In this document: one piece after another, positions 11,348 through 23,910 of the stretch
Numbering within the stretch: position 1 is the first letter of the stretch
Layout of the letters: every line of letters begins with the position of its first letter
NCBI GenBank assembly: GCA_028554755.1
Contig: JAPTOF010000010.1
Coordinates: 11,816,501 to 11,880,500, forward strand
From: Cordia subcordata
Lineage: Eukaryota; Streptophyta; Magnoliopsida; Boraginales; Cordiaceae
Direction of reading: 5' to 3'
Length of the DNA stretch: 64,000 nt
Translations under genes and position numbers: made by a program
Notes under the pieces: model-generated
The model's input: only the letters and a program-made list of their open reading frames with translations
Told to the model about the DNA's origin: nothing
Database searches by the model: none

Positions 11348-13015
11348 TTAATTTTTGTTTTTCACAACCCATTTTGGTCTTTGCCAATAGGGAACATGTG
11401 ATCCTCTATCACAAATTTTCTTGTAATAACAATGAGTGGATACATGTCCTTTCTTTTCACAATAAGTACAAATAACATTTGTCTTTGGTGAAGAGAGGGA
11501 TGAAGAAGTAGAAGCTTTGGCAAAATAGGTTTTAAAATACTTTTGATTAATATTAGGTTTATATCCAATACCACTTTTATCAAAAGACATTTTTTGACTT
11601 CCAAGAAGTTTTTCAAAGTTTTCTTTCCCATTTGTAAATTTTTGAACAATTTTATTCAAATCCTCATTTTTCTTCTTTAAATCTTTGACTTCTTTTTCAA
11701 TCTTTACGAAATCTTCAGCATATGAATCATTTTCTTTTTCTAAGATATCTATTTTTTCAATAAGAGAAACATTTTTCTTTTCAAAAATTTCTTTTTCATT
11801 TTGAACAAGTTTCAAACTCTTATGCATTTGCTTGTTTTTAGCCAAAGCTAAGGATAGGTCATCATGTAATTTAGCAAACGCGTCTTTTAGTTACTCAAAA
11901 CTATATTCATCTTCCTCCTCTTCACTAGATGAATAGTAAATAGATAAAGATGGTGAAGATAGTACCTCATCCTCATTGGCCATGAGGCAAAAATTTGCTA
12001 CCTCATGATGTTCTTCCTCATCTTCTTCGGTTTCAGAGAAGTCCCATGTAGCTTTGAGCGCTTTTCCTTCCTTCTTCTTTGAAAGCCTAGGACAATTTGC
12101 TTTTATATGTCCTGGCTTGTTGCAATTGAAGCACTTTATTTCATCCTTTGCATCTTTCATCTTTTTGAGCTCTTTACCATCTTTTCCTTTCTTCTTCCAA
12201 TTTGAGTTGCTTGAAGAGGCCCCCTTTCTCATCTTTCTAAATTTCATAAATTTTTTGAAATTTCGGGCAAGAAGTGCAATCTCCTCATCTTCCGGGTCCT
12301 CATCTTCTTCTTCATCGTCACTTGATGAAAATCTTGCTGCAACTAGAGCAATGGACTTCTTTGTTTTGCTTTCTTCTTCTTCATGATCTTTTATCTCTAG
12401 CTCATGAGTCATGAGTGACCCAATGAGCTCATTGAGCTCCAATGTGTTCAAGTCCTTTACTTCCTTTATTACTGTGACTTTTGGTTGCCATGATGATGGC
12501 AAGCTCCTTAGTACTTTCCTTACTTTCTCTACATTAGAATAATCTTTACCAAGAGCTTTCAAACCATTAGTAATTTCAACAAATCTAGAAAACATTTGTT
12601 CAACATTTTCATTTGGAAGCATTTTGAATAATTCATATTTATGTACAAGCATAGCAATCCTAGATTCTTTTACTTGGCTTGTTCCTTCATAAGTTACTTC
12701 TAATTGATCCCAAAGCTCTTTAGCTGAAGTACAACCCATTACTCTAGCAAATTCAGTGGCATTCATAGCATTAAATAAATAATGTAAAGCCTTTTGATTT
12801 AACTCAAATAATTTTATATCTTCATCATTCCATTCACTTTCAGGTTTAGGTATTCTCCTTTTGCCTTCTAATTTTGTAGGTAAGGTAAGCCCATTTTTTA
12901 TGATTTTCCAAGCTTTATAATCATGTGATTGTATAAACACTTTCATTCTCATTTTCCAAAATGCATAATTAGTTCCATCAAAAGGGGGTGCTTGTTTAAT
13001 AGAAATTCCCTCCAT
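11348..13015 (-). CDS. Gag (nucleocapsid) of the Sirevirus-like element
   Basis: The start is ATG at 13015, about 60 bases downstream of the primer site. The protein opens with a DUF4219/UBN2-type gag domain (PPFDGTNYAFWKMRMKVF, then ELWDQLEVTYEG), followed by acidic runs and the CCHC knuckle CFNCNKPGHIKANC near residue 300. A nonsense TAA at 11891-11893 ends the first 374 codons. The same frame continues to 11348 with a coiled-coil-like lysine/glutamate region and a second zinc-knuckle-like CTYCEKKGHVSTHC. The long gag and coiled coil fit Sireviruses. It would form the particle shell and bind RNA. Confidence 0.88.
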
Positions 13016-13062
13016 ATTTGCAATAAATTCTACTAGTTGTTAAACTATGATGTAGAACCCTC

Positions 13063-13074
13063 GCTCTGATACCA
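13063..13074 (-). other. Primer binding site complementary to tRNA-iMet
   Basis: The minus strand reads TGGTATCAGAGC two bases inside the 5' LTR (element sense). This is the classic copia primer site for initiator methionine tRNA. Confidence 0.92.
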
Positions 13075-13076
13075 AT

Positions 13077-14372
13077 TGTGGGTGCAAATATCTTAAGAGG
13101 GGGGGGATGAATTAAGATATTAATACTAATTTTCGTTTTTAAAATTTACAGAAAATTTACAACTCTAACAAGCAATATATCAAACACTATATAAGCAAGG
13201 TAATAAGAATGAAATTAAAAGCAAGGAGAAGAGAGACAAACGATTTTTAGGTGGTTCGGCCAAGCCTACGTCCACCGCCCAAGGAATCTCCCCTTAGGAC
13301 TTCAAGGATCTCCACTAAAATGCTTCTTCAAAACTTGGTGAAGCACAAACCAAGATTTTTACAACCTCTTTGAAGTCTCACTTCAAAGAACCCAAGAGAC
13401 TTTCTCTATAGGATTTCCTCACACTTTTACAAGCTACAATGGATATATCTCACAATGAATAAAGCTCTCAAAGTGTGAATACTCAAGAATGAAAAGAGAT
13501 TGGATCTGAAATTTTCCTCAAGAAGAGAAAATAATAAGCTCTTGAAAGCTCAATATATTGCAAGAATGGCTCAAGAAGTATTGAATGATGATAAAAGCTT
13601 TTGCACACTTCAATTGATTTGATTAGAACTTGTATTTGAATGTGTATTTATAGAGATTTGAGGGTTAGGGATTTGGTAGGTGAAGGAAGATTGAAAATCT
13701 CGGCCAGAACGGTAAGAAACGGCTAGTGCATTTATTACAGCCCCCGTTCAGCTAGTCGACCGTCTTGGTCGTCCGGCTTGCCTTTCTCCTTCTCTGACTA
13801 GGCCGGACGCCTTAGCTAGTCGACCGACTAGGGGGTCCGGCTTTTTCTTTCACTTTCTGATTAGGCCGGGCTACCACCGGTCGGCCGGCCGACGGCAGGG
13901 GTCCGCCACTCCGAATGTGAAGTAAAGCGATTTTTAGAAAAACAAGCTCAAGTGTATTTTCACAACTCCAAGTAATTTTGAATAAATATGTAAACGCATG
14001 TTGTGAATGAAAACACCCCAAAAACTCATTTTGTCTCAATGTGTGTATTCAAATACTTTTGTGCATATTTTAAAAGTGCAAGACTTGAGAAAAATTTTGC
14101 AATGATAAGGAAGAATGTTTTGAGCCAAGTCTATACAGTATATGGGCATTTCACAAGAAGAGCAAGAAGAAAAAAATAAATCCGGTACCCCTTATGTCTT
14201 CTCTTCTCCTCCTTATGCCTTCTTATCTTTTCTCTTCTTCAAATGATCATTTATGCATATCTTCATATTTTCCAAGCTTCATATAATATCTCATTTCAAA
14301 AGAAGCTGTTTAATCAAATAATGCATATACATATTTTTATCATCAAAATCAATAAAGAATATTTAGCTAACA
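13077..14372 (-). repeat. 5' LTR (element sense) of the Sirevirus-like element
   Basis: It is 1296 bp with TGTGGG start and CTAACA end, collinear with 4676-5972. A TATA-like CTATAAATACA lies on the minus strand near 13643-13653. The palindromes of the partner LTR are altered here: CCGGTCGACC-type cores read CTAGTCGACC at about 13752 and 13816, and the third (13880-13910) has lost several bases. Confidence 0.93.
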
Positions 14373-14377
14373 CATTT

Positions 14378-14951
14378 TAACTAATATTTTGTTTTTAGGT
14401 TTTTAATAACAATTTTATCAATATATATTAATTTTTAATATACTTTAACTTAACATATATAAACTTATTTTTATAATTATAATTCTTATTCGAGCGAATA
14501 AATGCTTTGAAGTTAAAAGAGATCAAGAATCACTTTAAAGTTAAAAAGTACTTTTTGTCACTTGGTTACGGCTCTTATTGTGATCAAGGTGCATAAACGC
14601 GCAGCATCGGCGGCCAGTAGTTGTTCATATTTTTTCGTGTCGTTCCATCCGATATGGGCTGCTAGACGTTCAGACCCGCACCTGATGCCCTACGCACCTT
14701 CCAACCTACTAGCTTAAACCTTGGTGCAAACACAAACACACACACACACACACACATATAACTTGTTGAGAAGCTCTTTCATCCATCTGCACTAACACCA
14801 GTTTATAAAAAAAAAAATTATAAATTTAAAGCAAAAATTTATAGGTTTAAAATAAAAATTCATTAGTCCACTAAAAATTTTCTGAGTCTAAAACAAAATT
14901 TTATAAGATTACAAATTTTTATAAAAAGTCTTACAAATTTTTGTTCTAAAG

Positions 14952-14993
<42 letters not shown>

Positions 14994-17750
14994 TTATATT
15001 AGTTTGGACTGATGAAAGAGAAATCCTAACTTGTTATGAGAAATATTTTTAATGGTAATAATTTGATAATATATTTTTTATTACATAATTTGGACGTTTC
15101 AGAAAATTGGACACCTCAATTATATTATGATTAGGTGATTTATATTGTGTTTTTCATAGGCTTTCCTCTCTAGAGCTAGTTTTTCTGGCTTTCTATCTAA
15201 TAGACCAAGAAAGCCAAGGTCAATAGGGATTGATGTAACTAGACATGTATACTAAAAATCTGAATAAGAGGAAAATCCTCCACAAGCCATACTAATATAT
15301 ATTCGGAATCAGACTACTATCAACACAAATCAGAATATAGTAGAGAAACCAGGATAAAGTTTTTTTCTAACTTTTTGATGAAGAAGAAAGAAATAATTAT
15401 AAATAAGAATGGATTTCAACAATTAATTTGTATGAATATTTATTATTAAAACATAGTAAAATGAATTTTCTAGATAAATTGTTTGTATGAATATTACAGA
15501 AAATACTTTCTAATAGATTGGACTAAAAAATTTACACTTCTTTTGATATATATTGATGTGGGTAGAATATGAAGTTGATTTTTGTGTTATTTTGAGGACA
15601 TTTGTTCAATTAACTAATTGAACAATTATGTGCTAACAACTAAATGTAATAGCTTTTACTTCACTATTGGATGTTTACCTTACCGCGAGGTATTATATAT
15701 TTTGTCACATTAGATTGCTGTCAACCAAAACAATCTCTCTCTAAAATCAATTTTACAATATAACTAATTATTCAGTATAATTAATAAATAATTTAAATCC
15801 TCTCTACTAATTTAAACTTTTAAATGAGATGATAATTCTAATATAATATTAGAGTCTAGAAATCAAACGATCTTATGCTCGAAACTCACTTCCACCCATA
15901 ATATGAAAAATATCTATGTATAAGGTTCTAAACAAATCACGTATACACGTAAGTAAAAATGTTAAATCTAATAAATAAATAAATCAAATCCTCGTAACTC
16001 CAACAATAACCAAGCAATACGTGTTCTGGAACATTTTCACATAATCAAATATACGGACGAAAGAAAATTCCACCTTTCAGTATGATGTGGGGAATCCGAT
16101 TTTGCAATAACTAGAGAAAAAATTCCCTTTTCTTTTTAAGGCGGCCGAATATGTGTAAAGTTGATTTCTATTTGTAAGTAGGAACCAAAACCATTCTTTT
16201 TGGGGCACAACAATGAACATGGTTTTATACTTTAATTGGATTTTTTTATAAATACTTTACTTTTTTAAATTCTTATAAAAAATACTTTAGTTTTAAATGT
16301 GTTTTCAAATCTACCATTTTGGATATTTGAAAAAATGAGTTTGGTGATTGAAATAACTTTCGGTATTTCAAATATCGAAATTTAAGTTTTATTTTGAATT
16401 TTAAATTTACTGCAATAAAAGTGCTTTGGAACTCATATTCGGTATTTGAAATACCAAGCTTTGCCAATTGTAGTAAAAGTACCATGACTTGTTGGGTGAA
16501 AAGTGCATTGACCAAATATTGCTTTTTGTTCTCGGCCAAAAATTGATATTTAAAATATCAATCATTGTTTAAAATATAGTTTTCGATATTTCAAATATCA
16601 AATGCAACTTTAGATGCATTTTTTGTTTTAGTAAATTTCAAATTTGTAACAAAACTAAAATTTGACATTTGAAATACCATTTTTGATATTTTTAAAGTCA
16701 AAAAAGATAATTTTGAAATCACTTTTCAAACTACAGTATTTTTACAGGAATTTAGAAAAAGAGGATAGAAATTTAAAAAAAAAATCCACTTTATTTAGCG
16801 TTTGGTGATCAGTTAGTTGGGCTCCACTTGTTATTTCCAAGCACGACATTTCCGTGCTATGCGGCCGGTAGAAGCCTTTAATACATTTAAAAAGTGGGAG
16901 ACAAAACCTTTTGATTACGAAAGCAAACATGACTTTTTGTCCTCCATGATACCCAAAGACATGCGTTGAAACGATTCTGCGACCTAATTTGAATTTAGCC
17001 TTTTGTCCCATGTAAGTGTCTTTGATTTAATTAATTTTTAGTATAGGAGAAGCATTGATCATTCGATGTTTACCCATTAGTTGTCTAGTTTTAATGATCA
17101 AATTTCGTTAGTTGAATTTTTTTGTTGTGAAAAAAAAAAAAAAATGTGATTTATTATTCCACGCCTATAACTATTATTAACATATATATTAATGACGTCA
17201 ACAGCATTACATACATGATACATCGTCCTTTTCGAATCGTCAAATTGGGTCCGGCCACCTCTACCTTTTTTCTTATATTATTATTATTATTATTATTTAG
17301 AAAACACTCTGATTTGGTGATGCGATCTCCTGAGGGAAAGTTTTGCATGCAGTCATAATAACTTTTTCTTTATCTTAATATTTGATTTTACTGTAACGTT
17401 CTTTGAATATATCGAGTGGTTGTCATCGTCATCTTGATCTTTTTATTTGTTTTCTTATTCGTGAAGCTGGTTAGGAATTTAATTTAATTTAGAGTACATT
17501 CCATTACGTTTATTGGAGATGATAAAAATAGATAGAGTTCTTATTACTCTACAGTGAAAACACAAAATTTCTTAATATATTTTAATTTTTATTACCAACA
17601 CTTAATCTCTCATCCTAAGTAGAATGTAAATTCATTTCGTTCGTTAGTCGTGAAAAAATAATCTTAACCACTTAAGTATGCTTTGAACTCTAAATATTGG
17701 ATACTTTTAGGGGGAAGCCTCGTGCATATGTGCCCCAGCAAATTTTAAAA
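14378..17750. other. AT-rich intergenic DNA without a recognised gene
   Basis: Contents include a GC-richer patch at 14590-14720, (AC)n at about 14738-14755, (TA)n at 14953-14990, and a block at 16320-16700 with many short self-complementary words such as GGTATTTGAAATACC and GATATTTCAAATATC. A TTA-type microsatellite lies at 17276-17297. Small open frames at 16273-16539 and 16742-17011 (minus) have no recognisable domain. Confidence 0.5.
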
Positions 17751-18280
17751 GGTAAAATATACTAGACCTTACTATGGTTCATCAAAAGTGCATTAAACCT
17801 TCCTGTAGTCTAAAAAGTTACACGTAATCCTTGTGTAGACTATAAAGGAGCATCAAACCCCATGCCATTAAAAAATCTGTTATCTTTAACAATGATTTTT
17901 CGAAATCACCCAAACTATCCTTCTCTATTTTATTTTAAGAAAACTATTATTAAAAAGATTTGAACTCTCAACCTTAAATTAAAACAATAAATACTCTAAC
18001 CAACTAAGCTATAAACAATTCATGTTTTAGTTTAATTTTAAGTTTATTCATATGTAGAATATATAATGGTATAATGATGTATTTTTTACGTTAAAATTTT
18101 TAGCAACATTTCTAATAAAAATCAACCTCAATTTAATTTGAACAATTGAGGAAAAAAAAAAAAGATCCCAACCTAGAACTCTAAAGTTTATATGCTCATT
18201 TAAGAATAAATTAAAATTTTAAAAAATTATTGAAATGATTGTTAAATTAATATATGACAAGAAAAAAAAGTTTGAATATC

Positions 18281-18796
18281 TGTCGTTGCTTCCGACTGAG
18301 GCGTCCGTCAGGCGTTGTTCCTACAAGAACTAACATGGCCAGGGTCCATCCACGAGATACTTCAGACAGTCAAGTCAGTCTTAATTAGAATTTAAAGAGT
18401 TATTGACGAAGATAAGAGTTATGTAATTCTTATCACCCTCGCCATATGATGTTTAGGGGTTTATATACTTGGACCTAGGGAGAAATAATGATGAGGGAGT
18501 TGTCCTGATGCCACCCTAGCCTCGACATCTCTGGGGCGCGTCCTGTGATTGGACATTTGTCTTACTGTGAGTCAGTGGTAGGGCGGTTGATCCAACTTGG
18601 ACTAGCTTGGGTGGCGTCATTATTACCTTACTCCTTGTCTCGTCACTTTTCCAGTAGCCACCACTTTACTCCTGCAGCTTAGGTGATGTGATTTGTATCT
18701 GAGTTGGACCTCAACCTTTCATCTTTGCTTGCCCCACTTCTTTCTTGGTAGGCGTATGACATCCCTCACCTTATCTATGTCATATTTGCCTCCTCA
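18281..18796 (-). repeat. 3' LTR (element sense) of the Tat-like element
   Basis: It begins TGTCGTTGC and ends GCCTCCTCA. It aligns with 21945-22275 plus 23732-23906 through shared segments such as GAATTTAAAGAGTTATT, ATATGATGTTTRGGGGTTTA, TCAGTGGTAGGGCGG and CTCCTGYAGCTTAGGTGATG. Divergence is substantial, so the insertion is old. Confidence 0.8.
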
Positions 18797-18839
18797 TACT
18801 CACCGGTCCATTGAAAGTCCTTTGGGGTCCGCAAGGTCT

Positions 18840-19600
18840 TGAAGAATGGGGCATGCTTATCTGCTAATCATGACATGAATATGTTGAGTGCTATAATTCT
18901 TTCTTTCAGCATCTGGACCCTATGCACACTTTTCAGAGGTTTCATCTCTAATATGGCTTGTATTTTTTTTTCTGAATTAGCCTTGATCCCCTTGTTGGTT
19001 ACTATAAACCCTAAGAGTTTTCTAGCCTTGACTCTAAAAGTGCATTTCTCAGGATTTAGCATGATATACCATATTTCTTCATTGTAGTAAATGTTTCTTC
19101 TAGGTCTTGGAGATGGTCCTCGACTTTCTGACTTTTTACCAACATGTCATCCACATATACCTCCATGTTCCTTCCTAACTGTCCAACAAATGCCTTGTTT
19201 ACCATTCGCTGGTTTGTGGCTCATACGTTTTTTAACTCGAAGGACATGACTTTGTAGCAGTATAATCCTTGTTCAGTTATGAATGCCGTTTTCTCTTTGT
19301 CTTGGGGTGCCATTCGTATCTGGTTGTACCCTTTAAACGCATCCATGAAGGAAAGCAATTCGTATCCTACAATAGCATCGATGAGTTCATCTATCCTGGG
19401 GATGGGAAGCAATCCTTTGGACAGGCCTTGTTTAGGTCAATGTAGTTGACACATATCTGCCACTTACTGCAAGGTTTTTTGACCAATACTGGGTTGGCAA
19501 CCCATCTCGGGTATTCCACTTCCCTAATGTGGTCTACATCAAGTAGTTCTTAAGTTTATTCCATTATTGCCTTTTGTTTCTCGGGCGCATATGTACGTCG
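18840..19600 (-). pseudogene. Gypsy reverse transcriptase remnant
   Basis: Minus-strand segments carry LPIPRIDELIDAI, LLSFMDAFKGYNQIRM and EKTAFITEQGLYCYKVMSF (19221-19412), then LNPEKCTFRVKARKLLGFIVTN (18868-19062). These are RT motifs of Ty3/gypsy in the right order. Frames are broken and the RNase H domain that should follow is missing. Confidence 0.85.
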
Positions 19601-19897
19601 TCTTTGCTGTATACATCTCTTTTTCAGGTCCACATTGTCAGTGCATAGCTACCCTGGGGGCTATTCCTTCTATATCCGACATAAACCACGCGAATAAATT
19701 TTCATTGTGTGTGATGACATTCATTATGGAATCTTTGTTCCGTTGATCGAGTTCCGACACTACTTTTATCTCTTTTTAGTTACCCAAGCGCAATGTGCTC
19801 AGCTCCTTCGCGGGGCTACCCTGGTGTTCTCCTCCATTTCTACCAGGAATTTCCATTTGTAAGACTTGTTTCTCCGTCGACCTAGTCTGTACAGAGC

Positions 19898-20350
19898 CTA
19901 AGTTACACATCCTAGCCCCTGACTAATCCCCCTTGCCTCAGCAACTCCATTTTTTGTGGGGAATTTTAGCACGAGGTGATATATAGATATTGCAGCTTTG
20001 ATTTTATTCAGGAAGACGTGGCCTAGTATATCGTTATATGTGAAGTGACAATCCATGACTAAGAATTCTACGCGTAGATCTGCATGTCTTTTCCCTTCCC
20101 CAATGGTCACCAGTAGCTCTATGATCCCCAACAAGGTGACCGCTCTCCCGTGAAGCCCGATAAGGATTTGGAGATTGGCTTTAGCTCACTTCTCTTTAAG
20201 CCTAGCTTGTTGAAGGCTACCACAAATAGTACATTTGCAAAGCTTCCCATGTCTGCCATGATCTGCCTTACTATGTAGTTAGCAATCACCACTTCTATTA
20301 GCAGCGGGTCATCATGGGGCATTGCTTCCCTTTTGAGATCTTCATCCAAA
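19898..20350 (-). pseudogene. Gypsy protease remnant
   Basis: Two overlapping minus-strand frames (20349-20119 and 20134-19898) carry IANYIVRQIMADMGSFANVLF, in which the usual D-[TN]-G-S active site is altered to DMGS, and then FLVMDCHFTYNDILGHVFLNKI, a typical Tat-group protease tail. They lie directly upstream of RT. Confidence 0.8.
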
Positions 20351-20512
20351 AAAAGTCAGCGATTCTCCTGTTCTTTGTCTTTTCTATGGTAATGCCATTT
20401 GTTTGATGCTTCTAACATACTTTTTTCCTTCCTGTGTTGTTTTCTCCTCCAACCGCGGGTCTTCCAGCAATTGTTTCTATTATCCCTAGTTGGCAATGTT
20501 GTTTTCTTCTAT

Positions 20513-21933
20513 CTAGTTCGGCTTTATTACCGTCGCCCTTTTCTCCCCTACAACAAATTTCTCGAGTTTTCCTCTTCGAATCAAGGCTTCAATCTCTTCT
20601 TTGTGCTGTCTGCGGTCTTCTATGATGTGGTCGTGGTTGATATGCAACCTGTAGAAGAGAGTTGAATCTGTTTTCATTAGGTTGCTTATCATCTTGGCTA
20701 GCCATCTTAGTGCTTTGTTATCCCTAATAGCGATCGGGACTTCCATTCAGAAGGGTTTAATGGTGTGTATTTCTCAAACCTCGCTTCTGGTTTCGTTATT
20801 TCTGCCCTCGCTTTGTACCTGTCGGGAGGCTTTTCCCTTTTTCTCTTAGCCCGCTTTAGGGCCGATGTTTGTTTTTTGCGTATTACCCATTGCGATGAGC
20901 TAGCATCTTATCCTCTTATAAATTCTTCTATCTCTACCATGAGGGCAGAGAAAGAAGCAAATTTCTTTCTAGAGATTTTGAGCGCGGAAGTCACTAGGCT
21001 GAAGTCCTCAGATGTATCCGATGATAGCGACCTTCATATTGGGGTCCGCCACTTTTAGTGTTGCATCGTTGAACCTCTTAGTATACTCCCTAATGGTTTC
21101 CCCTAGTTTTTGGTAGTAGGACAACAGGGTGGAGACATCTTTTGGTATAACTTTGCTATTTGCAAAACGATCTATGAGCCCTTAGGCTAGGTCACCGAAA
21201 CAGTGGATTAAATGTCTAGGCAATAATTTGTACCATTCATATGCCATCCCCGTAAACGTTTGCAAAAAATCCTAGCATTTTAGGGCATTTGTAAGGTCGT
21301 AATCATCAGGATCGTTTCGAATAAATTTATTTGATCTTCTGGGTCAATGGTCCGATTATGCTTGTCTAATTTAGGCAGCAAATAACCCAGGGGTAATTTT
21401 TCGTCCAACAACTTCGGTGCCAGAGACATAGGCACCTGCCTCTTGCTTTTGTTATACTTATTTACTACCTTTCCTCTCTTATCCCCCAGGCTACTCGTTT
21501 TATGACTACTACGTCTTACCACCAAGTTTCTGGACCTGTGACTATATGAAAATTTTGTCCTGGATGTGATCGACAAAGACATTCCTTCTTGTTGCTGAGG
21601 CTACGACAAATATTGTTGAGGATGCGGCTACGCACCATAAGCTGCTGGCTGCGGATATTGGTGGGCTCCGGCATTCCCTTACCCATATAGTGGGAACACA
21701 TTAAGATTGTAGAACTGTTGCGGGTTATAATGGCCCATTAAATTCTAGAGGTTGGTGCATAACTGTGCCATTAGCCCAGGGTCAAACTCGTTCCCAGACA
21801 TCTGTGACGACGGCTGGGTAGCTACATTGGGTCTTCCATCGCCAACAAGGGTTCTCGTGCCGTTTGTAACGATACTTGTGATTTGGTCATAACCATGGTG
21901 GTACTCGAATAGGATTATGTATCTTGTTTCCAC
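20513..21933 (-). pseudogene. Gypsy Gag remnant
   Basis: The 5' part at 21280-21582 has LPKLDKHNRTIDPEDQINLF, matching the start of the retrotransposon gag domain. The 3' part at 20513-20746 has FYRLHINHDHIIEDRRQHKEEIEALIRRGKLEKF, typical of the end of Tat/Ogre gag just before protease. The frame is broken many times between them. Confidence 0.75.
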
Positions 21934-21944
21934 ATATGGCGCAA
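21925..21944 (-). other. Primer binding site of the Tat-like element
   Basis: The minus strand next to the 5' LTR reads TTGCGCCATATGTGGAAACA. This is close to the TTGGCGCCGTCTGTGGGAA-type primer site common in Tat/Ogre elements and marks the inner LTR boundary. Confidence 0.6.
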
Positions 21945-23906
21945 CTCATGATACAAGATCACTACTATTTATCTAGGATTGAGAACTAACAAGGCGGGGC
22001 TCCATCCCTAGGATACCTCCGATGGTGAAGTCAATTTTAGTTGGAATTTAAAGAGTTATTAGTAAAGATGAGAGTCATGTCTTTCTTATCCATATGATGT
22101 TTGGGGGTTTATATGCTTGGACCTGAAGAGAAATAATGATGAGGGACCCGCTCTGAGGACATCTTAGCACCTGACATCTCTGGCGCACATTCTATGATAG
22201 GCCATCTGGCTCGCCATAAATCAGTGGTAGGGCGGCTGATCCAACTTGGACTATCTTGGTCGGTATCATCATTACTGTTGGGGACAAATATCTTAAGGGG
22301 GGATGAATTAAGATATTTACTAATTTTTACAATCAAGAATAATCAATCAAAGCAAGCAAATTCACTTAGGCAATATAACAAGCACTTAGCAATCAAATAT
22401 AGCAAGTAAGCTAAAAATAAAGAGAGGGAAAAAGAACACAACCAATTTTTAAGTGGTTTGGCTTTGCCTATGTCCATCGCCTAAGGATACTCCCCTTAGG
22501 ACTTCAACACCTTCACTTTTGTTTATGCTTCTTCAATAATTGGTGAAGCACAAGCTAAGTAGTACACCTCTTTGAAGTCCAACTTCAAAGAACCCTAGTA
22601 AATCCACACCAAGGATTTCCCCACACTCTTTTATAGCTATACAATGGTTCTCACAATTTCACAAAGCCCAAGAGTGTATAGACAATGGAATAATTTGAAG
22701 GATTTTACAATTTAGGGTTTACAAGCTCAAAGAAGTAGATAAAGCAAATATTATCTCATATTCTTACTTGAAAGATATAGCAAATTATAGCTCAATGAAT
22801 AATTTCTAAGCTTGAAAAATGTTAGAAAAAAGTTTTGGAATGGGCTTAGAAATTAGATTGAATGCTTTTCAATGTTATTTATAAGAGGTAGGTGAAAAGG
22901 TATTTAAAGAAGGGTTACAACATTTTAAAAATGGCTAATGCATTTATTGTAGCAAATTCTACTGGTTGATCGGCAGGGCGTTTGGCAAAAGAAATTAGCT
23001 CACTAGTAGTGCCGATCGACTAGACCAACTTTGCCTGTCAACCGGTAAAGGGCGATCAGCAGCTCCAGAAGCTATTTTCTGGTTACCCTGTTTTGCTGAA
23101 GTGACCGGTAGCCTAGACATCTTGTTGGTCTACCAACAAAGGGCGTCTGGCACACCCAGGAAAACAATTTCGACCTTGCTAAACAGGTTTTTGAACCAAT
23201 TTGTGAAGGTATAAAAATTTTGGGTGAGCATAAACTCTTCAAAGATCAAGTCATTTGCAAAGATTGAGACCAAAAACATTTTTTTCAAATGACTTGAGGT
23301 TTTCAAGAATTTTTAAGGAGATAAGATCACCTTCAAGATAGTTTGATTTTCACAACCAAGAATTTAAGACAGAGCATTCAATATAAGTTATCAAAAAAGG
23401 TAAGTAAATAAGGAGCTATAATAAGCATAATCAAGGTCAAGGAAAAGTAAGCAATACCAACACCCCTTATATTGCCCCAGTACCCCTTATGTCGCCTCAT
23501 CTCCGTCTTATAACTTTTTTTCATGCATGATTCTTGAGCTCTTCCTTTTCTTGTTCCATGCAAGCTTCTTTGTGGATGTGAAACTTTTTGCCACAAGCAT
23601 TACATCCTTCCCTTTCATACACTACCTAGCTAAGATTATAAACAAAGTAGCTTACAAGGTATATGTGTATTAGTAGCACAAATTTACTATAGTTTTCATC
23701 ATCAAAATAATTTTAAGCAATCATGCCAACATTACCCTACTCCCCGTCCTATCACCATTTCAGTAGCTGCCACTTTACTCCTGTAGCTTAGGTGATGCGA
23801 TCTGCATCTAAGTAGGACCTCAGCCCTCTATCTTTGCTTGCTTTGCTTCTTTCTTGGTGCGCTTGTGGTGTCCCTCACCTTATCCATGTCATATTTGCCA
23901 TCATCA
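21945..23906 (-). repeat. 5' LTR (element sense) of the Tat-like element, split by a solo LTR
   Basis: Its two parts (21945-22275 and 23732-23906) align collinearly with 18281-18796. The interruption is exactly the solo LTR at 22276-23731. It ends GCCATCATCA. Confidence 0.8.
22276..23731 (-). mobile_element. Diverged solo LTR of a Sirevirus-related family, nested in a gypsy LTR
   Basis: It starts TGTTGGGGACAAATATCTTA and ends ATGCCAACA, giving TGTTGG...CCAACA inverted ends. The host copy of the gypsy LTR shows that TTAC (or ATTAC, sharing one base with the end) was duplicated on insertion. Its sequence follows the LTR at 4676-5972 in order: AAGGGGGGATGAATTAAGATATT, the AAGTGGTTTGGC segment, CCCCTTAGGACTTCAA, TTGGTGAAGCACAAG and CTTTGAAGTCCAACTTCAAAGAACCC. 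It is clearly more diverged. No internal domain is left, so it is a solo LTR. Confidence 0.85.
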
Positions 23907-23910
23907 ATAC

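Larger units (their letters stand above)
4671..14377 (-). mobile_element. Full-length Sirevirus-like Ty1/copia LTR retrotransposon with TSD
   Basis: Two near-identical LTRs (4676-5972 and 13077-14372) with TG...CA ends enclose gag, protease, integrase, reverse transcriptase-RNase H and an extra 3' ORF, all on the minus strand. The whole is flanked by a perfect 5-bp duplication, CATTT (4671-4675 and 14373-14377). The domain order PR-INT-RT-RH is that of Ty1/copia. The long gag with a CCHC knuckle, the tRNA-iMet primer site, several polypurine tracts before the 3' LTR and a region between pol and that LTR all fit the Sirevirus lineage. Coding frames are nearly open, with only a handful of stops and frameshifts, so the insertion is young but not autonomous as it stands. 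Confidence 0.92.
18281..23906 (-). mobile_element. Decayed Tat-like Ty3/gypsy element, internally deleted and carrying a nested solo LTR
   Basis: LTRs at 18281-18796 and 21945-23906 (the latter split by a solo LTR) flank gag, protease and part of RT on the minus strand. The flanks ATATC (left) and ATACC (right) differ by one base and are probably the target duplication. RT runs almost directly into the 3' LTR, so RNase H and integrase are deleted. Gag and protease read like the Tat/Ogre group. It inserted inside the long-inverted-repeat element. Confidence 0.82.

Noticed and set aside
16273..17011. Two minus-strand open frames of 88-89 codons
   Set aside because: No domain, composition follows local AT-rich and inverted-repeat words, no splice or promoter support.
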